Source: Hymenochaete sp. R1
Lineage: Eukaryota; Basidiomycota; Agaricomycetes; Hymenochaetales; Hymenochaetaceae
DNA: 64,000 nt
Assembly: GCA_019400425.1 (NCBI GenBank)
Contig: JAFREE010000096.1
Coordinates: 1-64,000 of the forward strand
Reading direction: 5' to 3'
In this document: positions 35,801-45,838 of the stretch, piece by piece
Layout: each line of letters starts with the position of its first letter
Numbering within the stretch: position 1 is the first letter of the stretch
Made by a program: the position numbers and the translations under genes
Notes under the pieces: model-generated
What the model was told of the DNA's origin: nothing
Seen by the model: only the letters and a program-made list of their open reading frames with translations
Database searches by the model: none

Positions 35801-36889
35801 CTCACTTTGCCGATCAGTTTCGGATGGGGAAAGCATCCGACGCTGTTCAAAAGAGCTTCTTGAAGGGGGAGCTGACTCCGGCTCACTGGTTGACGCGCCT
35901 TGCATGATTTGAGTCTGTTGAAGATTATCGCCTTTTGCCTCCGTTGAAGTCGTTGGTCGTTGGCTTGTTAGCAACGGCCAAAGGGATACACGTGAGATTT
36001 TTTTGAGCAGCTGATCATCAGTAGGAATATTCTTGTTAGCTGTTGAAACCTCAGAGTTTGCTAATGTCGTTACGGACGGTGTGGGTGACGATGAACGAGA
36101 ATTGAAACCGGTGGAAGGAGCGACAGGAAGAATCTTGTCACCATCATTCGTCTCAGACGGCTTGAAAGCAGAATGATCATCAGTTTGTCCTGTTAAACTC
36201 TCCTTTGAGTCTCCGAGGTCTGAAGTAATTGCTCGCTCCGGCTCTGGGAGTTTATTCGTTTGATTGACTTTCGAGGCGATGCTGTCTATCACCTTGCGAG
36301 CTCCTGCCAAATTTAACGGTATAGCAGAGACGGATTTTATACAGTATATCTCGTTGCGATGATCAAGAACTAGCGATGCGTTAAGGAAGGTTGTCAGGAG
36401 AGTTTATTTGTAGACGTACACTGTCCCATGTCTGTTTTCGTTGTTATCACCAAGAGGTAGGAGACTGTGGGTCTCAATGAACGACTCATGATATAGCGGA
36501 TGCCGAAGCACAGAAGAATGCACACCGGTATTAAGTTTCAAGCAGCCTAGAATGCCGAAGACGACAGCGCCGCTATTCACCCATTCCGAATCACTCGTGC
36601 CGTTGGTAGAGCCATCCTGATCAGCGCCTATCATTTCTTCTACGTGCATGTTGTTCCCCCAGGCTATACGGATGCATGATTGTGGATGATTTACTCCACT
36701 AATGACTGGACGTATAAGCAAGCCATTTTCTGAAGCAAGAACGACGAGACGATAATATGGTGTAGGATGAGGTACGGGAGGAAGCTCAAAGTTGAGCTTT
36801 GGATGCACCCCTAGATTTGTTGGCATGAAAGGTAGCTCAGATGAGTTCCTTTGCGCTGGATTAGTAGACATGCGAAACAATTTCTTCAT
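32894..36889 (-). CDS. SAC2/INPP5F-like phosphoinositide phosphatase
   Basis: Sac-domain lipid phosphatase; animal INPP5F/SAC2 removes the 4-phosphate of PI4P on endosomes. The first in-frame ATG is at 36889 (MKKLFRMSTNPAQRNSSEL). The N-terminal lobe has FELPPVPHPTPYYRLVVLAS and AVVFGILGCLKLNTG. A long Ser/Thr/Pro-rich insert of about 200 residues follows (36310-35800), then SYNMG, PLWRRVTKQFWWNE, LIILSFPDAPE, LRYQRRGIDDDANVANFVET, and the CX5R catalytic loop CIDCLDRTNVVQ near 34400. After it come the hSac2-like domain pieces ALEKVVQYTRIALEHI and FLINYDGSFDMTRVSGYS, and the end YEFKRLLWLGN. RRGIDDDANVANFVETE next to CIDCLDRTNVVQ is characteristic of the Sac family, and the C-terminal extension points to INPP5F rather than Sac1 or Fig4. 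Many short introns; the insert's exact limits are uncertain. Confidence 0.85.
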
Positions 36890-37178
36890 GCCGTTCGGGT
36901 ACGAGTTGCATCGGGCAGAGGGGATAGTGAATTGACAACGTAACGCAAACTCGAATATCAACGTCAATGGTTACTAGAATGTGATCTGCGCATTAATATA
37001 GATATTACTTGTACTACTACTCGAGTAGTACTAGTAGTAGTTTTGGTACGCGTCTGCTCAGAAGCACGTGATTACGAATCGAGTAAGCCTCGGTTTTATT
37101 TTGAATTTACAACGGCTTTTTGTTCGATCAAGCGACCACGAGTTGCATCTTTCTTTCATACAACGACTCTTCTTGAGC
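36890..37178. promoter_or_regulatory. Divergent promoter region of SAC2-like gene and PET100
   Basis: 289 bp between opposite starts. It contains the perfect 16-bp palindrome TACTACTCGAGTAGTA at 37015-37030, overlapped by the 8-bp palindrome TACTAGTA at 37029-37036, inside a run of TAC/TAG triplets. An ACGCGT is at about 37049. Confidence 0.45.
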
Positions 37179-37558
37179 ATGGGTGGTCCCGTACTCGAGC
37201 TTTTCAAATTTGGCTTGTATCTTACTATCCCGGTTGTTGCGATGGTGCATTATGGGAACCCTGACTGGTATTCCCGGAACGTCTTACCAGTGTGTATTCA
37301 CGCTTTACCCTTCTTTTGAGAGTACTCACTGCACTCGACAATAGTACAAAGAAAGGATATTCCCACACATAGAGAACACACATAGGGTTTTTTTTCAATA
37401 ATATTGTGTTGTCTACTGTACCGAATGCTGATTTCGAACGCATCTAGGATCTTCCAACAGACCAAGCAGCCTTGAAAGAGCGGCTTGACAGCATCATGGC
37501 CGCAAAGCGGGAGCGGAGACAGCAGAAAGACAGAGAACTTGAAAAGGAGGGAAGTTGA
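37179..37558 (+). CDS. PET100: Cytochrome c oxidase assembly protein PET100
   Basis: Small inner-membrane chaperone needed to assemble cytochrome c oxidase. From ATG 37179: MGGPVLELFKFGLYLTIPVV then AMVHYGNPDWYSRNVLP, i.e. the family's N-terminal GGPxLExFKFGLY, one transmembrane helix and a YG..DWY segment. Exon 2 gives YKERIFPHIENTH and exon 3 DLPTDQAALKERLDSI, ending in the charged tail RQQKDRELEKEGS. The second donor appears to be GTTTTT, a weak site, chosen because it keeps the frame. About 88 residues, usual for PET100. Its stop is only 20 bp from the stop of the convergent serine dehydratase gene, so the two 3' UTRs must overlap. Confidence 0.88.
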
Positions 37559-37578
37559 AGGACTGGACTACACGATAT

Positions 37579-38960
37579 TTATCTACCTGTTATCGCGTCG
37601 ATCTTCCACTGCTCGCCGTTGCAGAAGACGTCCCAAAAATTCCCGACCTTACTCAAATCTTCTTCAACTTTCTCCTTATACTCGTCGAGATCACCCAAAT
37701 TTATCTTAACACCCCCGCACACGACGAAGACGACGGTCTTCTTTGCAGGGTTTTTGTTCTCCCCAATTTTACCTCTTTCGATGAGCTGACGAAAGAAGTC
37801 GGGGTAGTAGGCCGCGGAAAGCGTTGTAGAACACGCTAATTCAACAAGAAATTTATGGTCTCCTGAAAAAATATATATAAATCAGCATTACTAAAACGAC
37901 ATGGATCAAATCAGGCTCAAGACTGGCCTGCGAATGCTATCACAGCCCCCATAGCCATGGTGTCAGGAATAGTTGCGCAGATGACAGGACCTTGACGTAT
38001 GAGTGCAGCCTGAACAACTGCAACGGATGCTGATGTAGCTCCTAGGGATGATGCTCTAGATGTAATCTCGACCTTTACAAAACGAACACCGTGTGTTTCA
38101 TCAATCATCTCCTCGGCGTTCACCGGTAAGCTCTTATCGCCTGTCCATTGTTTGCTATTGCACGAAACTGAATGGTAGAAACAGGCTGAACCATGTGTTT
38201 CGAGTGCCACTAATGGCACTGGGATCTGAGTGAGCAAAATTGATTTGGGGAAGTATTCAGACTTGCCATCTTCCCACCCTGCAATCTGGCATCCTTCGAT
38301 AACTCCGCCTAGTAATCCTCCTCCCCCAACACTGCAAAAGATAGCATCGGGTTTCTGAGGAAGTTGTCGGCTGAGTTCTTTTATCATTGTCGCATGGCCC
38401 GTCCACAACACGGGGTCATCATAGGCTGGAACGCTGGATTATTGCTAAACACGCGTCATCGGGAGATTAAGAACGGTACTTGCAGGAAAGCTTGCGGATC
38501 ATTTGCAGCCGCTTCTTTGGCACCTTGTAACGCCCCTGAATAGCACTGACCTCTCTGGACCACCTTTTCTCCTTTCTCCTCTAATCTTTCTATCATATCC
38601 TGACTGGCTCCATGGGGGAGGTACACAGAGCACTTGAGCTTTAAGGAGCTCGCAGCGCATGCAGCAGCCAGTCCTGCATTCCCGCCGGAAGCGATCACAA
38701 GGTGTGCATCGTGCCCATGAATGTTCTTGATATTCTGTGCGAAGTACGATATTCCCCTGCTTTTGAACGACTGCGATGGTTGTAGATTCTGCGAGAAATA
38801 AAAGTGGCGTTGGTATTGTTTGGTATCGATCGCGGGCAATGCTAACTTCTAGTTTCAGATAGACCTCACAACCAAGACGCGCCGACAAACGATCTGAGCG
38901 GATCAACGGTGTTTCGATCCAGAGATTTGAGCCCAGCCCGGCGGAGTTCTTGGTGGTCAT
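37579..38960 (-). CDS. L-serine/threonine dehydratase (PLP-dependent)
   Basis: Fold-type II PLP enzyme of the serine/threonine ammonia-lyase family (yeast CHA1, animal SDS), converting serine to pyruvate and ammonia. The start MTTKNSAGLGSNLWIETPLI is at 38960. Key segments are CEVYLKLE, then after an intron NLQPSQSFKSRGISYFA with the PLP lysine, HLVIASGGNAGLAAACAAS, CSVYLPHGASQDMIERLEEK, AIFCSVGGGGLLGGVIEGCQ (phosphate-binding glycine loop), VPLVALETHGSACFY and ITSRASSLGATSASV. The C-terminal KTVVFVVCGGVKINLGDLDE segment carries the VCGG motif, and the protein ends WKIDAITGR. The intron at 38219-38266 has a GC-AG pair and a length of 48 nt; without it the frame stays open and 16 residues would be inserted. 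About 355 residues after splicing, usual for the family. A TGACTCA site lies 236 bp upstream. Confidence 0.9.
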
Positions 38961-39195
38961 GAAGAACAGCTGAGAGATAAAGGTTACAACAACCGTGTTC
39001 AATATATTTTATCCGATAGTCGCTGATCCCCTCCACTCTTCACTTTCAGAGGCAATGGATTACGTGACGGAATATAGAAGGATGTTTATGAGGTAAAGGT
39101 ATGAAGTAAGTTCATACTAAATGAACCCGTGCGCTCGAATCTGGGTCATTGCGGATAACTCCTCGTCGATCTCAGTCCGAGATAGGCACCGGCTC

Positions 39196-39202
39196 TGACT
39201 CA
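39196..39202. promoter_or_regulatory. Gcn4/AP-1-type TGACTCA upstream of serine dehydratase
   Basis: CTGACTCATT matches the Gcn4 consensus ATGACTCAT at eight of nine positions. It lies 236 bp upstream of the serine dehydratase start (38960, minus strand). Regulation by amino-acid starvation is an inference. Confidence 0.4.
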
Positions 39203-40358
39203 TTCGTGACCGCCATTGAAGTTGACAACGGACTTTAGTTGTATACTGACTCGCTACGCATTACACGCTATGTGAACGAAAGGACTCGAAGGTGTTTATC
39301 GTATGCAAGTCGCAACAAAGCCTTTTTGCTATCAAAGGGACAATCTCGGCGGACCTCTTCAGAATGGCAGATCAACCATACTCTTCAACGGAAGGTGTGC
39401 TTGAAGCTCACATTGGTTATAATAATGTAAGCTTTGTCCTCTCCCACAATTGACGAGCCGACTCATCGTGGTTCAAAGGTTTTCCCAGGAGTCAGAGGAC
39501 TTCTCGCTCTTCCCGGATGCAGAAACAGCGTCAAACGCTCATTGTCGCTCAATTACCCAAATCTAAAGAATTCGATCGAGAAATTTACCATCCGAAGCCT
39601 GGAAACCACATATAGCACGTATGTATTGATTTTCCTCGTGCTGAATCCGATCTTAACAAGAACTGGTCACAGGTTTCAGGCTCTTTTCGAACGTTAAAGT
39701 GGTCCATCAAGTCGGTAACGAGCACAACGTGCCTCTCCACTGACGCGAACTCCGTCCTGAGAGATCCAGACGGAAATGCCAAGATGTTGGTAGAGTACCC
39801 ACTACATTGGCATAGGAAAAGGTGCACAAGATTCATATTCACAATCGAACAGTTTATAGCTTTATATACATATGAACATAATTCGTGGTAATTTCCATTC
39901 AGCTCAGAATCTCCGTCGCACGGAAAACTACTCCATCACAGGAAATATTGCCGTGAGTGAGAAAAGTAATGAGATGACCGCTGTGCCTCAATTCAGATGC
40001 ATTGATGTTGTGTGCGTGAGATACGTTCGTAATGAATTGTAAGTGCGATACACGAGTAGAAGGAGGATAGGTGCAGTGGGAAAAGCCTTCACTGGCAGAA
40101 GTAAAATTATTCTTGAACATGATAATATATGTGTGGTCTGTTGAAAGCAGTCTGATGGTGCTAGTCTGGAATTGAAGCTCAAGCAATTGAATTTCCATGA
40201 ATATACATCCATTTCAAACTTCGACTCGGAAGGGAGTTCAAAACTTTCTTGAAGAACGCATAAACAACAGCAAACAGTGGCTGATTCGAGCGGCGTGTTC
40301 GATCTTAGTCGCGGAGTTAAGTCTGAAGTCAGCACCATAACTTGAACTTAAAAGCACT
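39203..40358. other. 1.16-kb gap with unassigned short ORFs on both strands
   Basis: Between the serine dehydratase upstream region and the MCM-binding protein start. On plus, ATG 39364 opens MADQPYSSTEGVLEAHIGYN; a good donor (39427) and acceptor (39478) lead to VFPGVRGLLALPGCRNSVKR, and a second donor at 39619 follows, but the continuing frame depends on the acceptor chosen. On minus, an 86-codon frame (39585-39842) includes ERHVVLVTDLMDHFNVRKEP, and a 99-codon frame starts with a real ATG at 40198 and ends near 39899. None matches a family I recognise. One small gene may be present, but strand and structure cannot be decided by eye. Confidence 0.25.
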
Positions 40359-42486
40359 ATGGTATCATCTACTACAGTGGAAGCTCTCTCTTCACCTTCA
40401 ACTGTTCTCAGAAATCTCTTCCGAGATGCTTTACGTTCTGGGGAAATTGAGAGCTTCCCCGAACTGGTAAGGGAACACTTCTTGTCCATCTTCAGTCGTA
40501 ATGTGGATATCGATCAGGTTGGGCATTCTATTCACATTCATGTGCGCTAAGTGCTTTGAACTTGAACTAATTTAATCATGCTCTATAGATTCCATCTTTA
40601 AGCCTGCAACGGCCGCCCTCGACTTTCATGGCAGGATCCCTTGTAAGATTTCGTGCAATGGTTCAAGATACATCCTGCTCCCCGGAAACATTTGTCTCTT
40701 CGTCTGAAGACGGAAGCTTCAGTGGATGGGGCACCAATTTGGTAAAAAATGAACAAGAAGGCACGGAATATAAGGACAGAGCATCGCCTGGCCACTCACT
40801 ATCCCAAAGAGATGTCATTTGGGTTACCAATATTCCAGGAGAAAGCGATTGGTTCGCGTGTCGCGACTCGTCTTCAGCTGCACCTTCTCAACTGCCTTCG
40901 GACCAGGAGAATAGTTATATAAGTAAGCGATGAATAGAGGGAACAGAAGGCCATCCTGACACACTGTAAAAGTGGAATCTTCTTTCCGCAGGCCGCATAA
41001 GTATTCCATCCCAGGAAGTGAATCTATTGCATTACAAGTCAAAGTAAGCTATAGATATCAATTGTATGGCTTGACTTATGGATTATAGCCAATGAACAGA
41101 TATACGATAACTCTGCTGAAGCGATGAAAGTCTGTGAAAAGCGCGAATTCTTCGGTCTAGTGACATCAGAGGCGTAGGGACATTTCATCCAGTAGACCAT
41201 GAACTTAGCTGACCATCGCATTCTTTGAAGGTCACTATCCGATGACTTTACAGAAGAGAAACTTAATGCAACTTTGCATGTTCTTTTTCACAGACCACTA
41301 CCAAGTCCATTCTCTGACATACCCGACCTGGGAGTACATGACTCTCCGCGTCAAGCTGTTCTTGATTGGCTTTCTTCGTCTGTCATGGGAGAAGACAAAA
41401 TCGCGGCAGAGTGGGTCCTACTCAACTGCCTTTCGTCAGTGTGCGTAACTTCCAATCCGATTTACATGCAGATATACCTTATGCCCTGCTTCAGGGAATG
41501 CCGTGACCGTGGTATAATGCCTTTATCAATTACACTCTCGCGTTTTAGCCCTCCTTCAAGGAACGCTATTCCTTCGGTCTATCTCGCGCTGGGGATGTTA
41601 CTGCCACTGTGCATATTCTGTCCGCTTTCAATCGACTTTCTCAACCGTGTATCTTTTCTACCTGAAAGTAAGGAAGAGGACCTGCATGCAGGGCTTTTGC
41701 AAGTTCCAGACTCATCGTTTTTCGTTATGTCTGAGTTCGCTTTTGGAGAAGGAACTCTCTTGGAAAGAGGCTTGTACTCACTCTGGCATCGATGTTTCGA
41801 GATACTGATGAGCGATACTGCATTTAGGATTACTCAATATTCGAGCATTGCAAGATGTTAGCAAGCAACAAACTTTAAATTATATATTCCCCTATAGCCA
41901 GTTTTCTTTTCCAACGAACATCAATTTATTGATGTGCACTGATAGAGAGCATTGCTTGTCTCTCGAGGTCTGCACCATTGCTTTTATGGTTGAATCTAAG
42001 TGCTTATGATAGTGATTAGTCTAACCTCGTTGTGCCTTTCCAACCCAAGGAATCAAGCATGATCTTTATAGAACCTTTATCGGCAGGACTTGTTATGCCC
42101 GATTCTTCCACGTTAGAGAGGTTCCGCAAGTATATAGCACAAGCTAGGGATCTACGAGTTTCCGTGGATGAGGGCCTTTCCGAGGTAACATCGAACAACA
42201 TATCGGTTTTCTAAAGCGATCTTCGCCATTTACATACTTGAGCAGATCATCAAAAATTCATTCGTTGAAAATCGCCGAAAGAATCCCTCATTTAACTCAG
42301 ACGATCTTTCGAGGCGCTTGACATTGGCTCGGTAAGTCTATCCCCTTCTTCGAAACAATTATTACTTACGTATAACAATGCAACAGACTTATCTCTCGTT
42401 CTCGCCTGCAAGAGCGAGTAACGTTGGATTCTTGGAAGCGAGCCCAGGAACTCGACGAGCAACGACTTAGCCGCCTACAATATTGA
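40359..42486 (+). CDS. MCM-binding protein (MCMBP/ETG1 family)
   Basis: Binds MCM3-7 and helps form and unload the replicative MCM complex; known as MCMBP in animals and ETG1 in plants. The start is MVSSTTVEALSSPSTVLRNL at 40359, then IPSLSLQRPPSTF, MAGSLVRFRAMVQDT (animal form NSLVKFRCMIQDM) and VIWVTNIPGESDWF (animal VPVPGESTW). After YSIPGSESIALQVKIYDN and FFGLVTSE come HVLFHRPLPSPF, AVLDWLSSSVMGEDKIAAEW, VLLNCLSSV and SITLSRFSPPSRNA. The C-terminal part has VPFQPKESSMIFIEPLSAGL, LERFRKYIAQARDLRVSV, NSDDLSRRLTLARLISRSRL and the ending DEQRLSRLQY. Motif order follows the human protein throughout. Length is about 600 residues. Budding yeast lacks this protein. Its stop is 32 bp from the stop of the converging phosphomutase gene. 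Confidence 0.88.
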
Positions 42487-42518
42487 TTGCCATACCACAT
42501 TTTTCATATGTTAGGTAC

Positions 42519-45500
42519 CTATGAAGGTTTTCGAAGTTCATATTTGTGCGACTCCATCCAGGATTCGCCTAACTCTATCATGACCGCATTCAAAGTATCG
42601 TCGATCTTCAAGGAATCACTTCCACTGCCTTCCAAATAGTATTTGATTTTCGGCTCCGTCCCGGAAGTTCTGTGTGCGACGATAACATTTAGCACTCACA
42701 CCTTCGTGCGAAATGTGAAAGGAACATCACCTAATGGTCAGCGTGACCTTAATGTCGCCCTGCATATTCTGAGCCTTGAATGTGATCATATGGCCTGACG
42801 ACGCTGGTAAAGTTGGTTGGAAAGTCGGTGGATTTGTACTGTCATAACCTGTGGTTAGGTCTCTGACGCCAATCACAGTTAAACCAGCAATTGTTTTTGG
42901 GTAACTTCGGTCTTTTATTTCTCCCTGATATTTGACCAGTGAAAGACCCATTAGCCATATCGCAATACTTGTGCATACCTCTTCAAACGTCCCGTACGAA
43001 CGAATCCTCTCGAAGATTCGTTCGATAATGGCAGGATCTTCGCATATAAAATAGTTGTTGGCAGTCTATGGCACGTTAAGGCCATCCCGCCAGAGTGGTT
43101 CAATATACGAGTACCTTGAAATGTCCATATCTATTAAACATGTCAAAGAAACCCCGAACAGTGCGTGCAGATTTCAGTACCTATTGTAGAGTTCCTTTAA
43201 GTAACCAGAAACACTTGACCCTCGCACAGCACACGATAAGGCAAGTTCCACGAAGTAAATCTGAGAGATAAGAACTAAGTTCTTGGAAGTTTATCGCGTC
43301 AAAATTTTCTTACTGTTGCCGCTATTCCATCCTTATCTCGAATGCAATTTCCAAGCATATATCCAATGGCTTCCTCGTAGCCAAATGGTACATTATAGCC
43401 TTCCTTTTCCAAGTCTTTTGCCTTGTTTCCAATAAATTTGAAACCTCGCCGCAAAATCAATAATTGCCATTTCGGAATATAAGTTTTCCAGCATACCTGT
43501 TAATGTTTCCGCAAATAGGAATCCTTCTTTGCTTGCCATTGTCTCTAAGAATTTGGAGCTGACTGTCGAGGCCACCATAGCGAGTTTCTCTTCAGCACCA
43601 GATATTAGACAACACTCTCTATACTTCGATACTCTGCAAAGGAAGATTCACTGACCGAGAGGCTTTCCACTCTCAGTATAAATTTCGAAACATCTTGCAG
43701 CAAGGATAGAGCCAAGTTGATCTCCAGTGAAAATTTGCCACTTTCCATTGATACTATAGACAAACGTCCGTAAGTCAGGCAAGAGAAGTTGAGTCAACTG
43801 TGTATGACAGTATCTCACCATTCAGCAGCAGAGAAACGGTCCGCATCGGGATCCTGTGCTAGTACATAAGAGGCACCACATAGCTGTGCTTCTCTAATGG
43901 CAAGGTCCTGTATGTCGCACGTGTGAGATTAGCCAATCCATCTCAAGGTACTATAGTTCGATATGACGAACCAGAGCGCCTATGTAAAGCAGGATGAGAT
44001 AAACTGAAAGCGCGTAATACAACGAGCACATACCTTTTTCTTCGGGATTGGGAAATTTGACAGTCGGAAACTCAGGATCTGGTTCCTGTTGCTCTTTCAC
44101 AGGGATGAAAGATGTGAGACCTGTGGAAGAAAATGCTTTCTCAAGAATTTCATGGCTCACGCCATGCTGGTACCACTATGTCGGCCGTAATTCAAGGAAG
44201 GCATGTGATGGACTGACAAGAGAAGTATTTACGAACTTTACTTGGGAGGTATTTGTAGGCTGCCTTGAGAAGAAAACATAGTAAGTATCTACAGACACGG
44301 AAGGCTTTTGTCTCATACTGGAGGCTCCGTAAGCTTTTCAAAGATTCCATATAAGAATCCATCATTGGCATCGTGACATCTACACAAGAAGGGGACGCGG
44401 CGACGATTCCGATATCCCATGAACGAGGTTCAAGGCAGCCGTCAATGGCTTTAGCTATCCCTTTATCGTGAGGCCCTATAATCTATCGTGTATGAGATGA
44501 GCACCGCATTTCAATAAATACAGTCGATAGATTTATTTCTTACCTGTACTGCATTTTCCCAATACACCTCGAGGAAAGAGTTAAGATACTATAGAGATTA
44601 AAATTGTTGTGTATCTCAGTACCTTGTACCCATTATCGTCCTTAGAGGACTGCGTAAGTATATCTGTGGTTGAAAATGGCCTGAGTTTTATCTACCTTTG
44701 GATTGTGACTTGCTATATGCTCAGGTGGTAAAAAATGCTACAAAGTGCACGAAAAGGATAGTACCTGTGATCTTAACCGCCGAAACTTTAGTAGTGCTCG
44801 TTCCGCATATATCTCGCTTACCATTATTCCACATGCTGCCTGCAGCTTGTGGACGCTAAAAGGAACCCTGCACATGATTTCATTAATTCTGAGAATCTGT
44901 GCGGTTTATTTATACTTACAATGGCGTATGAACCAGGCTACGATGCAGATACACTTTGAACCCATTGTTCAGAAACACCATCGCAACAAGTTTCGCCCAT
45001 TTCTCGGAATGGTGTCTGTGATCATGCCCAATGACCACTCCACGTTCCTTTGCTTTCGTGACCTCTCCGATAATGTAAGCGCAGAGACCCTAAGAGCCTG
45101 TTTTAGCCTAAGTGCGTCAGGTTAGTTTCGAAACAAAATGTACTTACCTGTGAAGCCTGAATGACTGTCAAATCGTTCATTCGTGCCCAACCTGCTTCCA
45201 TCTTCCCGCGCAGACCTGACCCAGTTGACGTGATCAATCAAAGGAATCAACAATCGTCGAAGACTTTCCACCTACCTGCTGTCCCAAACTCTATGCGTTT
45301 GCTAGAGAGGATACGTCATTCTCACAAAAGGTTCTCGAAGCATCCATAAACAAACCCCATCCTCTTCCTCAACTCTACAACATCGTTCTTGGAAAGCAAG
45401 TCCTGTACTTCTTTTCTAGTATCCGCGTTCTGTATAAAGCAAGCAATGCGGGTCTGATATTGCCATGCATGGGTAACGTTGTAACTAAAATGTACCTTAT

Positions 45501-45549
45501 CCAGGCGTAGCCAATCATCGACAGCAGCAAGGAGCGATTGCTCCATCAT
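42519..45549 (-). CDS. PGM3: Phosphoglucomutase/phosphopentomutase (PGM2/PGM3 type)
   Basis: Alpha-D-phosphohexomutase of the group that includes mammalian PGM2 and yeast PGM3, active on ribose-1-phosphate or glucose-1-phosphate. It starts MMEQSLLAAVDDWLRLDK at 45549. Splicing across two introns gives RIEFGTAGLRGKMEAGWARM (about 45310-45200), followed by NDLTVIQASQ, VVIGHDHRHHSEKWAKLVA and VYLHRSLVHTPLVPFSV. The phosphoserine loop ITASHNP is expected near 44790 but falls across exon edges I did not fix. Further on are FIPVKEQQEPDPEFPTVKFP, the metal-binding ASYVLAQDPDADRFS, MVASTVSSKFLETMASKEGF, FKFIGNKAKDLEKEGYNVPF with GYEEAIGYMLGN, and the C-terminal RTSGTEPKIKYYLEG. It ends SHKYELRKPS. 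Roughly 600 residues and many introns. The symbol follows the yeast paralogue; substrate is inferred. Confidence 0.88.
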
Positions 45550-45838
45550 GTACTGTAAAATAAAAACTTCGGGTCCGGCTTCTTGGTGGTTGGCGTCAGT
45601 AATATCAGCTACGATTAGGGATCAAATAGTGTGTCGACATCATGATCAGATTGGCTTTAGTATGGATGGGAGGATAATGATGATCAGCATCAGTTGCGAT
45701 CGACAGATTCGCTTAGGTAAAAATTTTTACATTATTACACTGAAAGAATTTTGAAGGGCGAAGAACTCGCATGGCCAACAGCAAAAAAGGTCAACAAATA
45801 AACAATAATGATGCAATAAAAAATGCCAGAGCAAATAA
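45550..45838. other. Phosphomutase promoter and Rco1-like 3' region
   Basis: 289 bp between two minus-strand genes. Nothing was recognised apart from AT-rich stretches near 45720-45800. Confidence 0.35.

Noticed and set aside
36890..36967. Extension of the SAC2-like protein to 36967
   Set aside because: The frame begins at TTG; the first ATG is at 36889.
39899..40198. 99-codon minus-strand ORF as a gene
   Set aside because: It has a real ATG but no recognised motif, and length alone is within chance for this composition; kept only as part of the unassigned region.
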